A DNA stretch of 64,000 nucleotides from assembly GCF_002237555.1 (NCBI RefSeq), contig NZ_CP022540.1, forward strand, positions 3,725,001 through 3,789,000. The letters are read 5' to 3'. The notes below the pieces were generated by a model. The model saw only the letters and a list, made by a program, of their open reading frames with translations, ran no database searches and was not told the origin of the DNA. Shown in pieces: positions 17,722-26,462 of the stretch (its first letter is position 1; the number at the start of each line of letters is the position of its first letter). This DNA comes from Antarctobacter heliothermus. Lineage in GTDB: Bacteria > Pseudomonadota > Alphaproteobacteria > Rhodobacterales > Rhodobacteraceae. Both the position numbers and the translations under genes were made by a program.

Positions 17722-18509
17722 TACGTCCCCCTTTCGCGCACCCAGAGGAATAGTCCCGCAGCGTTTAGCCGTTCTATCACGCGGACACGGTCCAGAACCA
17801 TGACGCCGCCTGCCTCTATCACAATGCCGGCAAGACCGGCGGCGATTGCTCCCTCTGCCGTGCCGATCCCGATCACCGGCAAATCGGCGCGGCGGTCCTG
17901 ACCGGGCTTGGATGCCTTGTACAGAACCCCACCATGCGCCTCTGGCCCCAGACCGCGCAGCATGGCATCGGTGCCGTCCTGCCCCTCGCGCGCGATGATC
18001 TGGGAGGCTTGCACAACACTTGCCTGCCCCAAATCGCGTCGCGCCTGATCGTCAGAGACACCATCGCCAACACTGGCCGCTTGTACCGCCGCATCTCCCG
18101 GCTGGGACACAGTCGGCACACCCGCGTCAGGCAACAGGTCCGGCACCAGTTCATGCGCCGCCAACACGGTGAAACCCGCCCCTTCGAGAATGTTAATGAC
18201 GATCCGCAAGGCACCGTCGTCGCCATGACGCAGCGCGCGCAGAATTCGCGGGACAAGCGGCAAGGTCCGAAAATCCAATCGTGTAGGTGACAGGTCGGGT
18301 CGAGTCACGGCCCCACAGAGACACACCTGGGTCACACCGCGCGCTTTCAGCCAAACAAGCAAACCGCCCAACCGCTCCAACCGAAACAGGTGATCGGCCT
18401 TTAGGTGATCAGGTGGACACTGCTCCAGCCCACAGACCAGGAAAGACCCGGACGCGGCCTCGGCCACAGCGGCGGGCAAGGCTCCGCGCCCTGCGATCAA
18501 GGCCAGCAT
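17721..18509 (-). CDS. lpxI: UDP-2,3-diacylglucosamine pyrophosphatase LpxI
   Basis: This 262-residue protein belongs to the LpxI (DUF1009) family, which replaces LpxH in many alphaproteobacteria. It makes lipid X from UDP-2,3-diacylglucosamine. Visible features are the N-terminal LALIAGRGALPAAVAEAA, the context VCLCGAVTRPDLS, and the C-terminal catalytic-domain motifs GTDAMLRG and LPVIGIGTAEGAIAAGLAGI. Its position between lpxA and lpxB supports the call. It starts 6 bases after the lpxA stop. Confidence 0.93.
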   Translation of the reverse strand: MLALIAGRGALPAAVAEAASGSFLVCGLEQCPPDHLKADHLFRLERLGGLLVWLKARGVTQVCLCGAVTRPDLSPTRLDFRTLPLVPRILRALRHGDDGALRIVINILEGAGFTVLAAHELVPDLLPDAGVPTVSQPGDAAVQAASVGDGVSDDQARRDLGQASVVQASQIIAREGQDGTDAMLRGLGPEAHGGVLYKASKPGQDRRADLPVIGIGTAEGAIAAGLAGIVIEAGGVMVLDRVRVIERLNAAGLFLWVRERGT

Positions 18510-18515
18510 CGTCCC

Positions 18516-19307
18516 TCAACCCGGTGTCAGAAAGCTGCGGTCGCTGTCGCCAAGCACAAATTCGACGATCTCGCGTACATAGTCACTTTGGGTTTCTTCA
18601 CCCAGTCGCCGCGCGCGATCTTGAAAGGCCCCTTCGCCCTGCGCCAACATCTGAAAGGCCGCGCGCAACGCTGTGATGTCGGACCGGGCCACGCCGCGCC
18701 GCTTGAGGCCAACCAGATTCAGCCCATCCAATACACCGCGCGGCCCCTGCACCAACCCGTGTGGGATCACGTCATTGGTCACCATGGTCACGGCCCCGAT
18801 GATCGCGCCGCGCCCGATGCGCACCCATTGATGGACCCCCGACAAACCGCCGATGATCACCTCATCCTCAATCACGCAATGACCGGCCAGCGCGGCATTG
18901 TTGACGAGGATCACATTGTTGCCCACCTGAACGTCATGCGCCACATGACAACCCGCCATGAACAGCCCGTCGTTGCCGATGCGCGTGACGCCGCCACCGC
19001 CCTCAGTGCCGGTGTTCATGGTCACATGCTCGCGGATACGGTTGCGCTCACCGATTACCAAACTGGTCTTTTCGCCACGGAACTTCAGGTCCTGCGGGAT
19101 CTCTCCGATCACGGCGAAGGGAAAGATCACTGTCTCTGCACCGATCTCTGTCGTGCCGGTGACAACCACATGGCTTTTCAGCTCGACACCGTCGTGCAGC
19201 ACCACCTCTGGCCCGATATGGCAGAACGGGCCGATCACGCAGCCCTGTCCGAGCCGCGCACCGTCCTCGACGACTGCGGCAGGATGGATCACCGTGTCCA
19301 CAGTCAA
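18516..19307 (-). CDS. lpxA: UDP-N-acetylglucosamine acyltransferase
   Basis: This 263-residue left-handed beta-helix enzyme adds the first hydroxyacyl chain to UDP-GlcNAc, the committed entry to lipid A. Hexapeptide repeats run through the first 190 residues (for example [22 protein letters not shown]). The catalytic His region reads [28 protein letters not shown]. The C-terminal helical domain has the family features NLVGLKRRG and ALRAAF. Its ATG overlaps the fabZ stop by 4 bases. The usual alphaproteobacterial neighbour lpxD is not in this cluster. Confidence 0.96.
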   Translation of the reverse strand: MTVDTVIHPAAVVEDGARLGQGCVIGPFCHIGPEVVLHDGVELKSHVVVTGTTEIGAETVIFPFAVIGEIPQDLKFRGEKTSLVIGERNRIREHVTMNTGTEGGGGVTRIGNDGLFMAGCHVAHDVQVGNNVILVNNAALAGHCVIEDEVIIGGLSGVHQWVRIGRGAIIGAVTMVTNDVIPHGLVQGPRGVLDGLNLVGLKRRGVARSDITALRAAFQMLAQGEGAFQDRARRLGEETQSDYVREIVEFVLGDSDRSFLTPG

Positions 19308-19765
19308 GACGGCAGGTCCATCATGGCGGTGAACTCCGCCTCGGCGGCCATGTCGCCCTCAACCTCGGCCACGCCGCCGAATTTCCAGACCTTGCCGCCC
19401 GGTTTGCCGCGCAGGGTGGTTAAACGCATCCGCAACTGGTCACCGGGCACCACCTTGCGGCGGAATTTGCACTTGTCGATGGCCATGAAATAAACCTTCA
19501 TCTCCTTGTCGGCCATGTCGAGCGCGGCCCCCACCATAACGGCGGCGGTTTGTGCCATCGCCTCGACGATGGTCACGCCGGGCATGATTGGCAGTCCGGG
19601 GAAATGGCCCTGAAAATGCGGCTCATTCATGGTGACGTTCTTGATGCCAACTGCCGATCGCGTCCCGTCGATCTGTTCGACCCGGTCGACCAGAAGGAAC
19701 GGATAACGGTGCGGCAGAATGCGCTGGATCAGCTGGATGTCCGCACTGAGAAGCGTGTCGGTCAT
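19304..19765 (-). CDS. fabZ: 3-hydroxyacyl-ACP dehydratase FabZ
   Basis: This 153-residue hot-dog-fold enzyme dehydrates 3-hydroxyacyl-ACP in fatty acid synthesis. The catalytic His lies in [21 protein letters not shown] and the Glu in the same segment; [15 protein letters not shown] is the family's N-terminal block. The ATG at 19765 gives [22 protein letters not shown]; an upstream start would add 13 residues without family similarity. It is followed by lpxA with a 4-base overlap, so the supply of hydroxyacyl and unsaturated chains is coupled in expression to lipid A synthesis. Confidence 0.95.
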   Translation of the reverse strand: MTDTLLSADIQLIQRILPHRYPFLLVDRVEQIDGTRSAVGIKNVTMNEPHFQGHFPGLPIMPGVTIVEAMAQTAAVMVGAALDMADKEMKVYFMAIDKCKFRRKVVPGDQLRMRLTTLRGKPGGKVWKFGGVAEVEGDMAAEAEFTAMMDLPS

Positions 19766-19831
19766 GGGCGGGCTCCCTTCGAGTTTTGGCGTAATCCCTA
19801 GCAACGGCGGCGGGCGGGGGCAAGCGCAGGC

Positions 19832-20452
19832 TCACTCCTGCGGGTCAGGTTGCATCTCAAGGGGTTCTGGCATCGGATCGGGGGTGGGATCGAGCGTCGC
19901 ATCGGCACCGTCGCCGATTTGGGCATCGATCCGCGCGATGGCTCGGTCTGAAATGTCGATGGAATCAGCCGCGACAAGCACCGTGCGCCGTTCAAGGATC
20001 AAAGTAGCGCCTGCCTCGCGCAGCAGGCCCTCAAGCACCGGCTGGGCGACAGTCAGGAACCGTCGGCGCGCCTCATCGGTGCGGGCACCAAGTGCACGCG
20101 CCTTTGTGTCTTGTTCATCGCGCAGGCGCTGAACCTTTTCGTCAAAGGCATCCGCCAGCTTGCGGAATTCATCAGGGGCCAGCGTCGAACGCAGGTCGGT
20201 CAACCCGCGCTCTTCTTCGGTCAGTTCGGCCTCTATTCTGCGATTCTCGGTCGCGATCGCGCGGCCCGCCTGCTCGATCTCGTTGTTCACACGGCGACCA
20301 AAGGCGCTTTCGGAAAAGACCCGCTCAAACTCGATCACAAGGATCGGCGTCGTGGGAACAGATTCCGCCAGGGGGCCGCCCTGCCCCTGCGCGCCTGCCG
20401 CGACGCCCCAAAGCGTCAGCAGCAGGATCGCAAGACGGGCGGTCAATTGCAC
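19832..20452 (-). CDS. OmpH/Skp-family periplasmic chaperone
   Basis: The protein has 206 residues. Residues 1-22 are a signal peptide ending AGAQGQ. The following Skp-like part opens with ILVIEFERVFSESAFGRRV and continues as a long coiled coil (about residues 60-130) that forms the tentacles of the trimer. The C-terminus is an acidic, Pro-rich tail (PTPDPMPEPLEMQPDPQE), longer than in E. coli Skp. It should hold unfolded outer-membrane proteins on the way to the Bam complex. The gene starts 7 bases after the bamA stop, as in the conserved order. Confidence 0.9.
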   Translation of the reverse strand: MQLTARLAILLLTLWGVAAGAQGQGGPLAESVPTTPILVIEFERVFSESAFGRRVNNEIEQAGRAIATENRRIEAELTEEERGLTDLRSTLAPDEFRKLADAFDEKVQRLRDEQDTKARALGARTDEARRRFLTVAQPVLEGLLREAGATLILERRTVLVAADSIDISDRAIARIDAQIGDGADATLDPTPDPMPEPLEMQPDPQE

Positions 20453-20459
20453 ACCCGCC

Positions 20460-22844
20460 TCAGAACTGGCTAGAGATCGTCAGGTTGAAGTTCTGCACCT
20501 CATCGTACTTTCGTTTCACCAGAGGTTCGGAGAAGTTCAGACGAAGCGGACCAAACGCGCTGTCCCAGAAGATCGAAAAGCCGATCACATGGCGGGCGTC
20601 AAAACCGGTGGAAACAACAGATTCGGTAGCTTTGTTCTTGGTTGAATCGCTCAATCCCCAGACCGAGCCGACGTCATAAAACAGCCCGCCGGAGATGCCG
20701 TATTCCTCGGGCAGGCCCAACGGGAACTCTGCCTCAAACCTTGCAACGGCGTAGAGATTGCCGCCCAACGCATCGTCGACACCGCCCCCGACTTCACGCG
20801 GGCCAATTCCGCCGTATGTAAAGCCACGCATGATGTCGGGCCCAACCAGGAAGCGGTCGGTCACCCGGCTGTCGCCTTGGGTGTAGCTCAATGCGCCGCC
20901 TTCCAAAGTCGCGCGCAGGGTGACTTCTTCATTCATGATACGGGTTTGGGCAATGGCCTTGGCGTTTGTCCGGATGAATGTGGTGTCGCCACCAAGTCCG
21001 GCAAAATCCTGTCCAAATTCGAAACGGTAGCGTGTGTTCGGATCCAGACCGCGTGCCAGCGAGTCGAAGATATAAGTATATCCAACCGAACTGTCATAAC
21101 GCTCGCCCTCCGCCGCCTCAGCGATGACGATACCGCCGACATCGGTCGCATTTCGAATGTGGCCATAGTCCAGCGAATAGCGCAGTTGCAGGCGCGCCTG
21201 TTCGGCCACCGGGAATTCCAGGAAAGGCTGGAAGATGCCGGTGACGGTGTCGTAATCAGCATTCAGGTTATCAGTTTCCGAATACCCCAGCTGGAAGCCC
21301 AATGCGAGGTCACGCCCGAACAGACCCGGTTCCGCGAACCGCAGACCGTATTGCTGCGATTCGGCGGCGTTGCTGATCTTGAAGCTGAACGCCTGCCCGC
21401 GCCCGAGAAAGTTCTTTTCGGAGAACCCAAACGTGATGCCGATGCCGTTTGCCGTGGAATAAGATCCGCCCAAGCTGATGGAGCCGGTCGGCTTTTCCTC
21501 GACGTCCACATCGATGACAACCTGCTGTGGGCTGGAGCCTTCGCGCGCATCCACATCGGCCTTGTTGAAGAAGCCAAGCGCGCGGATACGTTCCGCGCTT
21601 TCGCGGATCGCACGCGGGTTGAACGGATCGCCCTCGACCACCTCGAACTGGCGACGGATGACGCGGTCCAACGTGGTGGTGTTGCCCTCGATGTCGATGC
21701 GCTCGATAAAGATGCGCTCACCGCGCACCAACTGGAACTCGATGTCCAGGGTCAGGTCCCGGTCATTGCGGCTGACGCGCGGTTCGACCCGGACAAAGTT
21801 CAGCCCCTCGTTCACCGCCAGCTTTTCGAGGCGAGCAATCTCATTCTCGACCAGTGCGGGCGAATAAACCTTGCCGCGCTTGAGACGAATCTTGCTGGCA
21901 AACAGATCGGCATCGACTTCTGACAGGTCAGAGGTCACGGAAACCTCACCAACCTTGAATTGCTGGCCTTCCTCAACGTTGAAGGTGACGAAATATCCGT
22001 CCCGTTCCTGGCTGAGTTCGGCGTTGATGCCGGTGATGCGGAAATCGACATAGCCGCGCGAGGAATAGAAGTCGCGCAGGAGCTGCTTGTCGAACTCCAC
22101 CCGGTCCTCGATGAAGGTGTCTTTGCGGATCACGGCGCGCAACAGGCCCGCCTGCTTGGTATCCAACACGCGGCGCAAACGCCGGTCAGAGTATTGGCCG
22201 TTGCCGACAAAGCCGATGCGCTCAACCTCGGCAACGCCACCCTCAAACACCTCGAACACCAGATCGACGCGGTTGTCGCTGCGGCGGATGACCTTGGGCG
22301 AGACGCGCGCCGCCAGACGGCCCTGCACCTCATAGGCCTTGCTGACCGCCTGTGCGTCCGCCTCTGCCACGCGCGGGCTGAACACGCGGCGCGACTGCGA
22401 TTGCACGATCTGAGCCAGATCCTCATCCTTGATGCGCTTGTTTCCCTCAAACGCGATGCGGTTGATGGTCGGATACTCAACGACACGAATGACCAGACGT
22501 GACCCTTGTGGGATGATCTCGACGGTCTCGAACAGACCGGAGCCAAGGATTCGCTGATAGGCGTCGTTCAGTTGTGCCGCCGATACGCGATCCCCCCGCG
22601 CGATTCCCGCGTAGGACAGGATTGTTCCCGGCTCGACCCGCCGGTTGCCTTCGATAGAGACGGCATTGAAGACATAGCTTTGCGCGTAGGCAATTTCGGG
22701 GATGGTCGCCACCCCCGCCCCCATCGCGACTGCGAGGCTCAGGGCGACAGCCCTGCCCGCATTCGTGACGTGATAACCCGTTGCACGGCCCTGCGCTTTG
22801 CGCGCGGAAATGACCTTTGCCATCTTCACAATCCACTTTGACAT
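20460..22844 (-). CDS. bamA: Outer-membrane protein assembly factor BamA
   Basis: This Omp85 protein inserts beta-barrel proteins into the outer membrane. With the start used here it has 794 residues. A signal sequence (cleavage after IAYAQ) is preceded by an unusually long, basic N-region (about 25 residues). Five POTRA repeats cover about residues 55-435; one begins VFNAVSIEGNRRVEPGTIL. The C-terminal 16-strand barrel carries the conserved FLVGPDIMRGFTYGGIGPR (loop 6, normally VRGF/Y-type) and ends in FNLTISSQF with the terminal aromatic Phe needed for assembly. Alternative ATG starts exist at 22883 and 22823; none has a strong ribosome-binding site. Confidence 0.95.
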   Translation of the reverse strand: MSKWIVKMAKVISARKAQGRATGYHVTNAGRAVALSLAVAMGAGVATIPEIAYAQSYVFNAVSIEGNRRVEPGTILSYAGIARGDRVSAAQLNDAYQRILGSGLFETVEIIPQGSRLVIRVVEYPTINRIAFEGNKRIKDEDLAQIVQSQSRRVFSPRVAEADAQAVSKAYEVQGRLAARVSPKVIRRSDNRVDLVFEVFEGGVAEVERIGFVGNGQYSDRRLRRVLDTKQAGLLRAVIRKDTFIEDRVEFDKQLLRDFYSSRGYVDFRITGINAELSQERDGYFVTFNVEEGQQFKVGEVSVTSDLSEVDADLFASKIRLKRGKVYSPALVENEIARLEKLAVNEGLNFVRVEPRVSRNDRDLTLDIEFQLVRGERIFIERIDIEGNTTTLDRVIRRQFEVVEGDPFNPRAIRESAERIRALGFFNKADVDAREGSSPQQVVIDVDVEEKPTGSISLGGSYSTANGIGITFGFSEKNFLGRGQAFSFKISNAAESQQYGLRFAEPGLFGRDLALGFQLGYSETDNLNADYDTVTGIFQPFLEFPVAEQARLQLRYSLDYGHIRNATDVGGIVIAEAAEGERYDSSVGYTYIFDSLARGLDPNTRYRFEFGQDFAGLGGDTTFIRTNAKAIAQTRIMNEEVTLRATLEGGALSYTQGDSRVTDRFLVGPDIMRGFTYGGIGPREVGGGVDDALGGNLYAVARFEAEFPLGLPEEYGISGGLFYDVGSVWGLSDSTKNKATESVVSTGFDARHVIGFSIFWDSAFGPLRLNFSEPLVKRKYDEVQNFNLTISSQF

Positions 22845-22926
22845 CCCGGAGTCGTGAGTACCGGGAATGCGGTGGCTTGTCAAAAGCCCGTCGGCGCGAA
22901 TTTGACCAACTGTCGCCTGACAGCGA

Positions 22927-23058
22927 CTAGTGCATCATCAGGCCCAGCCATCCCCCGAAAAACAAGGCGAAGACGATGGTCGAGATGTACAGCAGCCGGT
23001 CCCAATTGATGGTCACCAGCAAGCTCATACTGCGATAGCCCTCTTGAATCGTGTGCAT
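22927..23058 (-). CDS. 43-residue single-pass membrane protein between rseP and bamA
   Basis: This small gene was found by reading the 260-base gap between rseP and bamA. It encodes MHTIQEGYRSMSLLVTINWD, then a hydrophobic helix (residues about 22-41), then MMH and a stop. GAGGA lies about 9 bases upstream of the ATG, in the correct spacing. The polar N-terminal region followed by one helix suggests an inner-membrane microprotein. I recall similar small proteins in related roseobacters, but that is memory and not checked. Its location between the site-2 protease and BamA suggests a link to envelope stress or outer-membrane assembly. Function is unknown. Confidence 0.65.
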   Translation of the reverse strand: MHTIQEGYRSMSLLVTINWDRLLYISTIVFALFFGGWLGLMMH

Positions 23059-23104
23059 GGAATCGGTCCTCAGTTGCGTAAGTGCAGCCTTGGTATGCCG
23101 TGCG

Positions 23105-23138
23105 ATTCAGGCAGGATTTTGACGGCTCCTGCCCGAAT
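23105..23138. promoter_or_regulatory. Inverted repeat just downstream of rseP
   Basis: ATTCAGGCAGGA (23105-23116) and TCCTGCCCGAAT (23127-23138) are complementary over 12 bases with one wobble, separated by 10 bases. It lies between the rseP stop and the 43-residue gene. A TTGACA hexamer on the minus strand overlaps the rseP stop (23142-23147). It could be an attenuator or protein-binding site ahead of bamA. Confidence 0.4.
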
Positions 23139-23143
23139 TTATG

Positions 23144-24487
23144 TCAAGGACAGAACAAATCGTTGGAAAGTGCGAAGACCATCAACGAAAGCACAACAGT
23201 CAGGCCGATCGACATCAGCACCTTGAGCGCGCGGTCGCTGGGCGGACGCCCCGACACCGCCTCATAAGCGAAGAAGACAAGATGCCCGCCGTCCAGCACA
23301 GGGACCGGAAACAGGTTCAACAGGCCCACAGCCGTCGACAGGACCGCAATGAACCAGATGAAATTCGTGGTGCCCTGGCTGGCCATGTCACCGCTGGTTT
23401 CGGCGATTCCAATTGGCCCCGACAGGTTGCAGGTGCTGATGGCGCCGGTGGCCATGTGCCACAGACCCGACAGAGACCCCTCGATGATACGCCCCACCTG
23501 TGTGAACCCCGATCCAAGCGCAGAGCCGATTCCCGTCGCCTCTGTTGCCGGTTCAAAGGCAACGCCGCCAACAATTCCGATTCGGTAGAACGTCTGGAAC
23601 CCGCCGCCCGGTTGCGGTTCATCCACACGGCGCGGAGTCATTTCCTTGTCCAGAAGCGTTCCATCGCGCCAGACGGTCAGTTGCAGTGTCGCGCCCTCTG
23701 ATCCCTCAACCCGCTCTTTGAGTTGTTCAAAGGCATAGATTTCTTCGCCGTCCACGGCGGTGATGACGTCGCCTGCACGCAAGCCAGCATCGCCAGCCGC
23801 TGAACGCGGCGCAATCTGGGTCGCCAGCGGCGGATAGGTATAGGGACCGGCCACTGTGACCTGCTGCCCGTCGCGATCAACTGTATAGTCCAGCGTCGGC
23901 TGGTGCGGCAGCGCGTCAAAATAGGCCCCCATGACAGCCCGGTCGTCAGAATCGGGCAGCTGGCTGCCCTCAATGGCAAGAATTCGGTCGCCCGTCTGCA
24001 GCTCTTGCTGCACAGGAAGGGGGCGTAGGTCACCGACCGTTAATGGCTCGGCCAGTTCGCCGCGGAACATGATGACGCCGGTAAAGATCATGATCGACAG
24101 GGCAAAGTTGAACAGAGGCCCCGCCGCCACCGTCGCCGTGCGCGCCCAGAGCGGCGCACCGGACATGGTGCTGCGCATCTCATCCTTGCTCAGCCCCTCA
24201 ACGGCCTCTTCGTCGACGCCGCCAGAGGCGTTTGCGTCGCCCCGAAACTTGACGTAGCCGCCGAAGGGAATCGCCGCGAGCTGCCATTTGGTGCCATCCC
24301 GGTCGACGCGCGACCAGATCACCGGACCAAAGCCCAAGCTGAACACTTCGGGAAAGATGCCGGACTTCTTGCCGACAATGTAGTGCCCGTATTCATGCAC
24401 GGCGATGATCACCGAAAGCGCGACCACGAAGAAGATCACGGTCCAGAGGGCTCCGCCGAACTGCGGGATAAATGTCGTCGGGTCCAA
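23144..24487 (-). CDS. rseP: Site-2 intramembrane zinc protease RseP
   Basis: This 447-residue inner-membrane metalloprotease cleaves anti-sigma factors in the envelope-stress cascade. The zinc motif HEYGH is at residues 31-35 in the first helix, and the third ligand lies in NLFPVPVLDGGHL near the C-terminus. Between them is a periplasmic region with a PDZ domain (GLRAGDVITAVDGEEIYAFEQL) and a remnant of another. Length and order are typical. It follows dxr after 14 bases, as in most alphaproteobacteria. Confidence 0.95.
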   Translation of the reverse strand: MDPTTFIPQFGGALWTVIFFVVALSVIIAVHEYGHYIVGKKSGIFPEVFSLGFGPVIWSRVDRDGTKWQLAAIPFGGYVKFRGDANASGGVDEEAVEGLSKDEMRSTMSGAPLWARTATVAAGPLFNFALSIMIFTGVIMFRGELAEPLTVGDLRPLPVQQELQTGDRILAIEGSQLPDSDDRAVMGAYFDALPHQPTLDYTVDRDGQQVTVAGPYTYPPLATQIAPRSAAGDAGLRAGDVITAVDGEEIYAFEQLKERVEGSEGATLQLTVWRDGTLLDKEMTPRRVDEPQPGGGFQTFYRIGIVGGVAFEPATEATGIGSALGSGFTQVGRIIEGSLSGLWHMATGAISTCNLSGPIGIAETSGDMASQGTTNFIWFIAVLSTAVGLLNLFPVPVLDGGHLVFFAYEAVSGRPPSDRALKVLMSIGLTVVLSLMVFALSNDLFCP

Positions 24488-24501
24488 GCTGCGGGCTCCC
24501 T

Positions 24502-25677
24502 TTACCAGGTTTTTCGTTGCATGACCGCGTCGGCCTCTATGCGTGCGAGATGGTCTGCTTCTGCCACCATATCAAGGGTAATCCCGGCGGCATTGTGACC
24601 CGCTTGGGACGAAAGGCTGACCAGCACCTCTTCGACGACCTCGGCCATACCCAAAAAGGAAATCCGGTGGTCGATAAAGGCATCCAGCGCGCGTTCCTTG
24701 GCAGCGTTGAATACCGACCCCATAAGTCCGCCCGCCTGCATAACCTCACGCGCCAATCTCAGGGCGGGCCAGCGGGTCTCACAGGGGTCGCGAAAGGTCA
24801 GTTGTCCCAGTTTCACCAGATCCAGCCGCTCCACCGGCAGCGCCTTGCGCGTCGGATAATGTAAGGCAAATCCGATGGCATGGCGCATATCCGGCGGGCC
24901 GACATGGGCCATCAGCGCGCCGTCGTTGAACCCGACCAATGCGTGAATCATCGATTCCGGGTGGACGACGGTTTCAATCTTTGCTGGGGCGATGCCAAAG
25001 AATTCTCTGGTTTCAATGAGTTCCAGCGCCTTGTTGAACATCGACGCGGAGTCGATGGTGATGCGTTGGCCCATGGACCAGTTCGGATGTGTGGCGGCCT
25101 GTTCCGGGGTGGCGCGGGCCAGGTCCTTTAGTGGCCAATCTCGGAACGCGCCCCCGCTTGCAGTGATAATAACCCGTTCCACGGCCGCGATGTCTTCACC
25201 GATCAAGGCTTGAAATACCGCCGAATGCTCGCTGTCCACCGGCAGGATCTGTCCACCACGGTCCCGGGCGGTGCGCAGCATCAGGGGACCGGCGCAGACC
25301 ATGCTTTCCTTGTTGGCCAGCGCCAGCGTGGCCCCCTGCTGCAAGGCACGCAGCCCCGGCTCCAGCCCAGCAGCGCCGACAATGGCGGACATGATCCAAT
25401 CGGCGGGACGGCTGGCGGCCTCGACCAGCGCCGCGCGTCCTGCGGCGGCCTCGACTCCGCTGCCTGCAAGCGCTGCACGCAGATCGTCCAGCCGGCTCTC
25501 ATCTGCCGTAACGGCGATTTCTGCACTTAAAGAACGGGCATCTCGCGCAAGTTGCGCAATGTTGCCCCCGCCTGTCAGCGCAACAACACGGTAGGCGGCC
25601 CGATCCCGTGCAATCAGGTCGATGGTGTTTTGCCCAATCGACCCGGTCGCACCAAAGATAGATATTCGACGGCTCAA
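24502..25677 (-). CDS. dxr: 1-deoxy-D-xylulose 5-phosphate reductoisomerase
   Basis: This 391-residue enzyme makes 2-C-methyl-D-erythritol 4-phosphate in the non-mevalonate isoprenoid pathway, using NADPH. The NADPH-binding motif GATGSIGQNTIDLI is at residues 9-22. The metal and substrate region includes LPVDSEHSAVFQAL with its Asp and Glu ligands, and the flexible loop HPNWSMGQRITIDSASM. Its ATG overlaps the cdsA stop by 4 bases. The isoprenoid it helps make is used by UppS in the same cluster. Confidence 0.97.
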   Translation of the reverse strand: MSRRISIFGATGSIGQNTIDLIARDRAAYRVVALTGGGNIAQLARDARSLSAEIAVTADESRLDDLRAALAGSGVEAAAGRAALVEAASRPADWIMSAIVGAAGLEPGLRALQQGATLALANKESMVCAGPLMLRTARDRGGQILPVDSEHSAVFQALIGEDIAAVERVIITASGGAFRDWPLKDLARATPEQAATHPNWSMGQRITIDSASMFNKALELIETREFFGIAPAKIETVVHPESMIHALVGFNDGALMAHVGPPDMRHAIGFALHYPTRKALPVERLDLVKLGQLTFRDPCETRWPALRLAREVMQAGGLMGSVFNAAKERALDAFIDHRISFLGMAEVVEEVLVSLSSQAGHNAAGITLDMVAEADHLARIEADAVMQRKTW

Positions 25678-26462
25678 AGCGCGCCCAACAGGCTCAAGAT
25701 CAGAAACAGCGTGGCCGCGCCGACAATGCCGTCAAACCGGTCCATGAACCCGCCATGACCCGGAATGAGGTCCGAGGCGTCCTTGACCCCCGCGCGCCGC
25801 TTGATCGCGCTTTCGGCGATGTCCCCCAATTGCGAGGCCAGCGACAGAAACATCGCCGCAACCGCCCAGATCAGCACAATTCGGACCGGCAAACCCGCGT
25901 TCACCGCAAGCCCCCCGGCTAGGATCGCCGCTGCAATCCAGCCCGCGATTATCCCGGCCCAGGTTTTTTTCGGACTGACCCGCGGCCAGAATTTGGGACC
26001 GCCAATGGCGCGCCCGGCGAAATATCCTGCGATGTCGGTAAGGATGACAATCCCCAACAGCATCAGGATCATATTGGGTTGCACCACGGCAAAAGCCGCC
26101 AGCCACAAACCGGACAGCAACACGGCCCCGCCATATAGAAAGCCGATCCACCAGCCGCGCCGCACAATCAAGGCAAAGCCGATGCACAGGCCCAGCAGCA
26201 CCAGACCGCTTTCCAGCGCGTCCGCCCGGCCCAGCCGAAAGATCCAGATGAACAGCGCCGTGACAGCAACCGCCGCCACAACCGGCAAAGTACGGTGGCG
26301 GGGGTCCAGCAGGTTGCACATTTCCCAAATCATCACGCCAGTCACACCGGCAATCAGAAATTGAAAGGCCGTCGGCCCCGACAGGAACGCCCCCAGCGCC
26401 ACGGCCAACAGAACAACCGCCGACAGTACGCGAACGCGCAGGTCACGCCACTTGCCGCTCAT
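25674..26462 (-). CDS. cdsA: Phosphatidate cytidylyltransferase
   Basis: This 262-residue integral membrane protein makes CDP-diacylglycerol from phosphatidate and CTP, the branch point for phospholipids. It has about seven hydrophobic helices. The C-terminal CDS signature is recognisable: DIAGYFAGRAIGGPKFWPRVSPKKTWAG, followed by the Asp-rich block GDIAESAIKRRAGVKDASDLIPGHGGFMDRFDG. It overlaps uppS and dxr by 4 bases on either side, so the three genes form a coupled unit. Confidence 0.96.
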   Translation of the reverse strand: MSGKWRDLRVRVLSAVVLLAVALGAFLSGPTAFQFLIAGVTGVMIWEMCNLLDPRHRTLPVVAAVAVTALFIWIFRLGRADALESGLVLLGLCIGFALIVRRGWWIGFLYGGAVLLSGLWLAAFAVVQPNMILMLLGIVILTDIAGYFAGRAIGGPKFWPRVSPKKTWAGIIAGWIAAAILAGGLAVNAGLPVRIVLIWAVAAMFLSLASQLGDIAESAIKRRAGVKDASDLIPGHGGFMDRFDGIVGAATLFLILSLLGAL

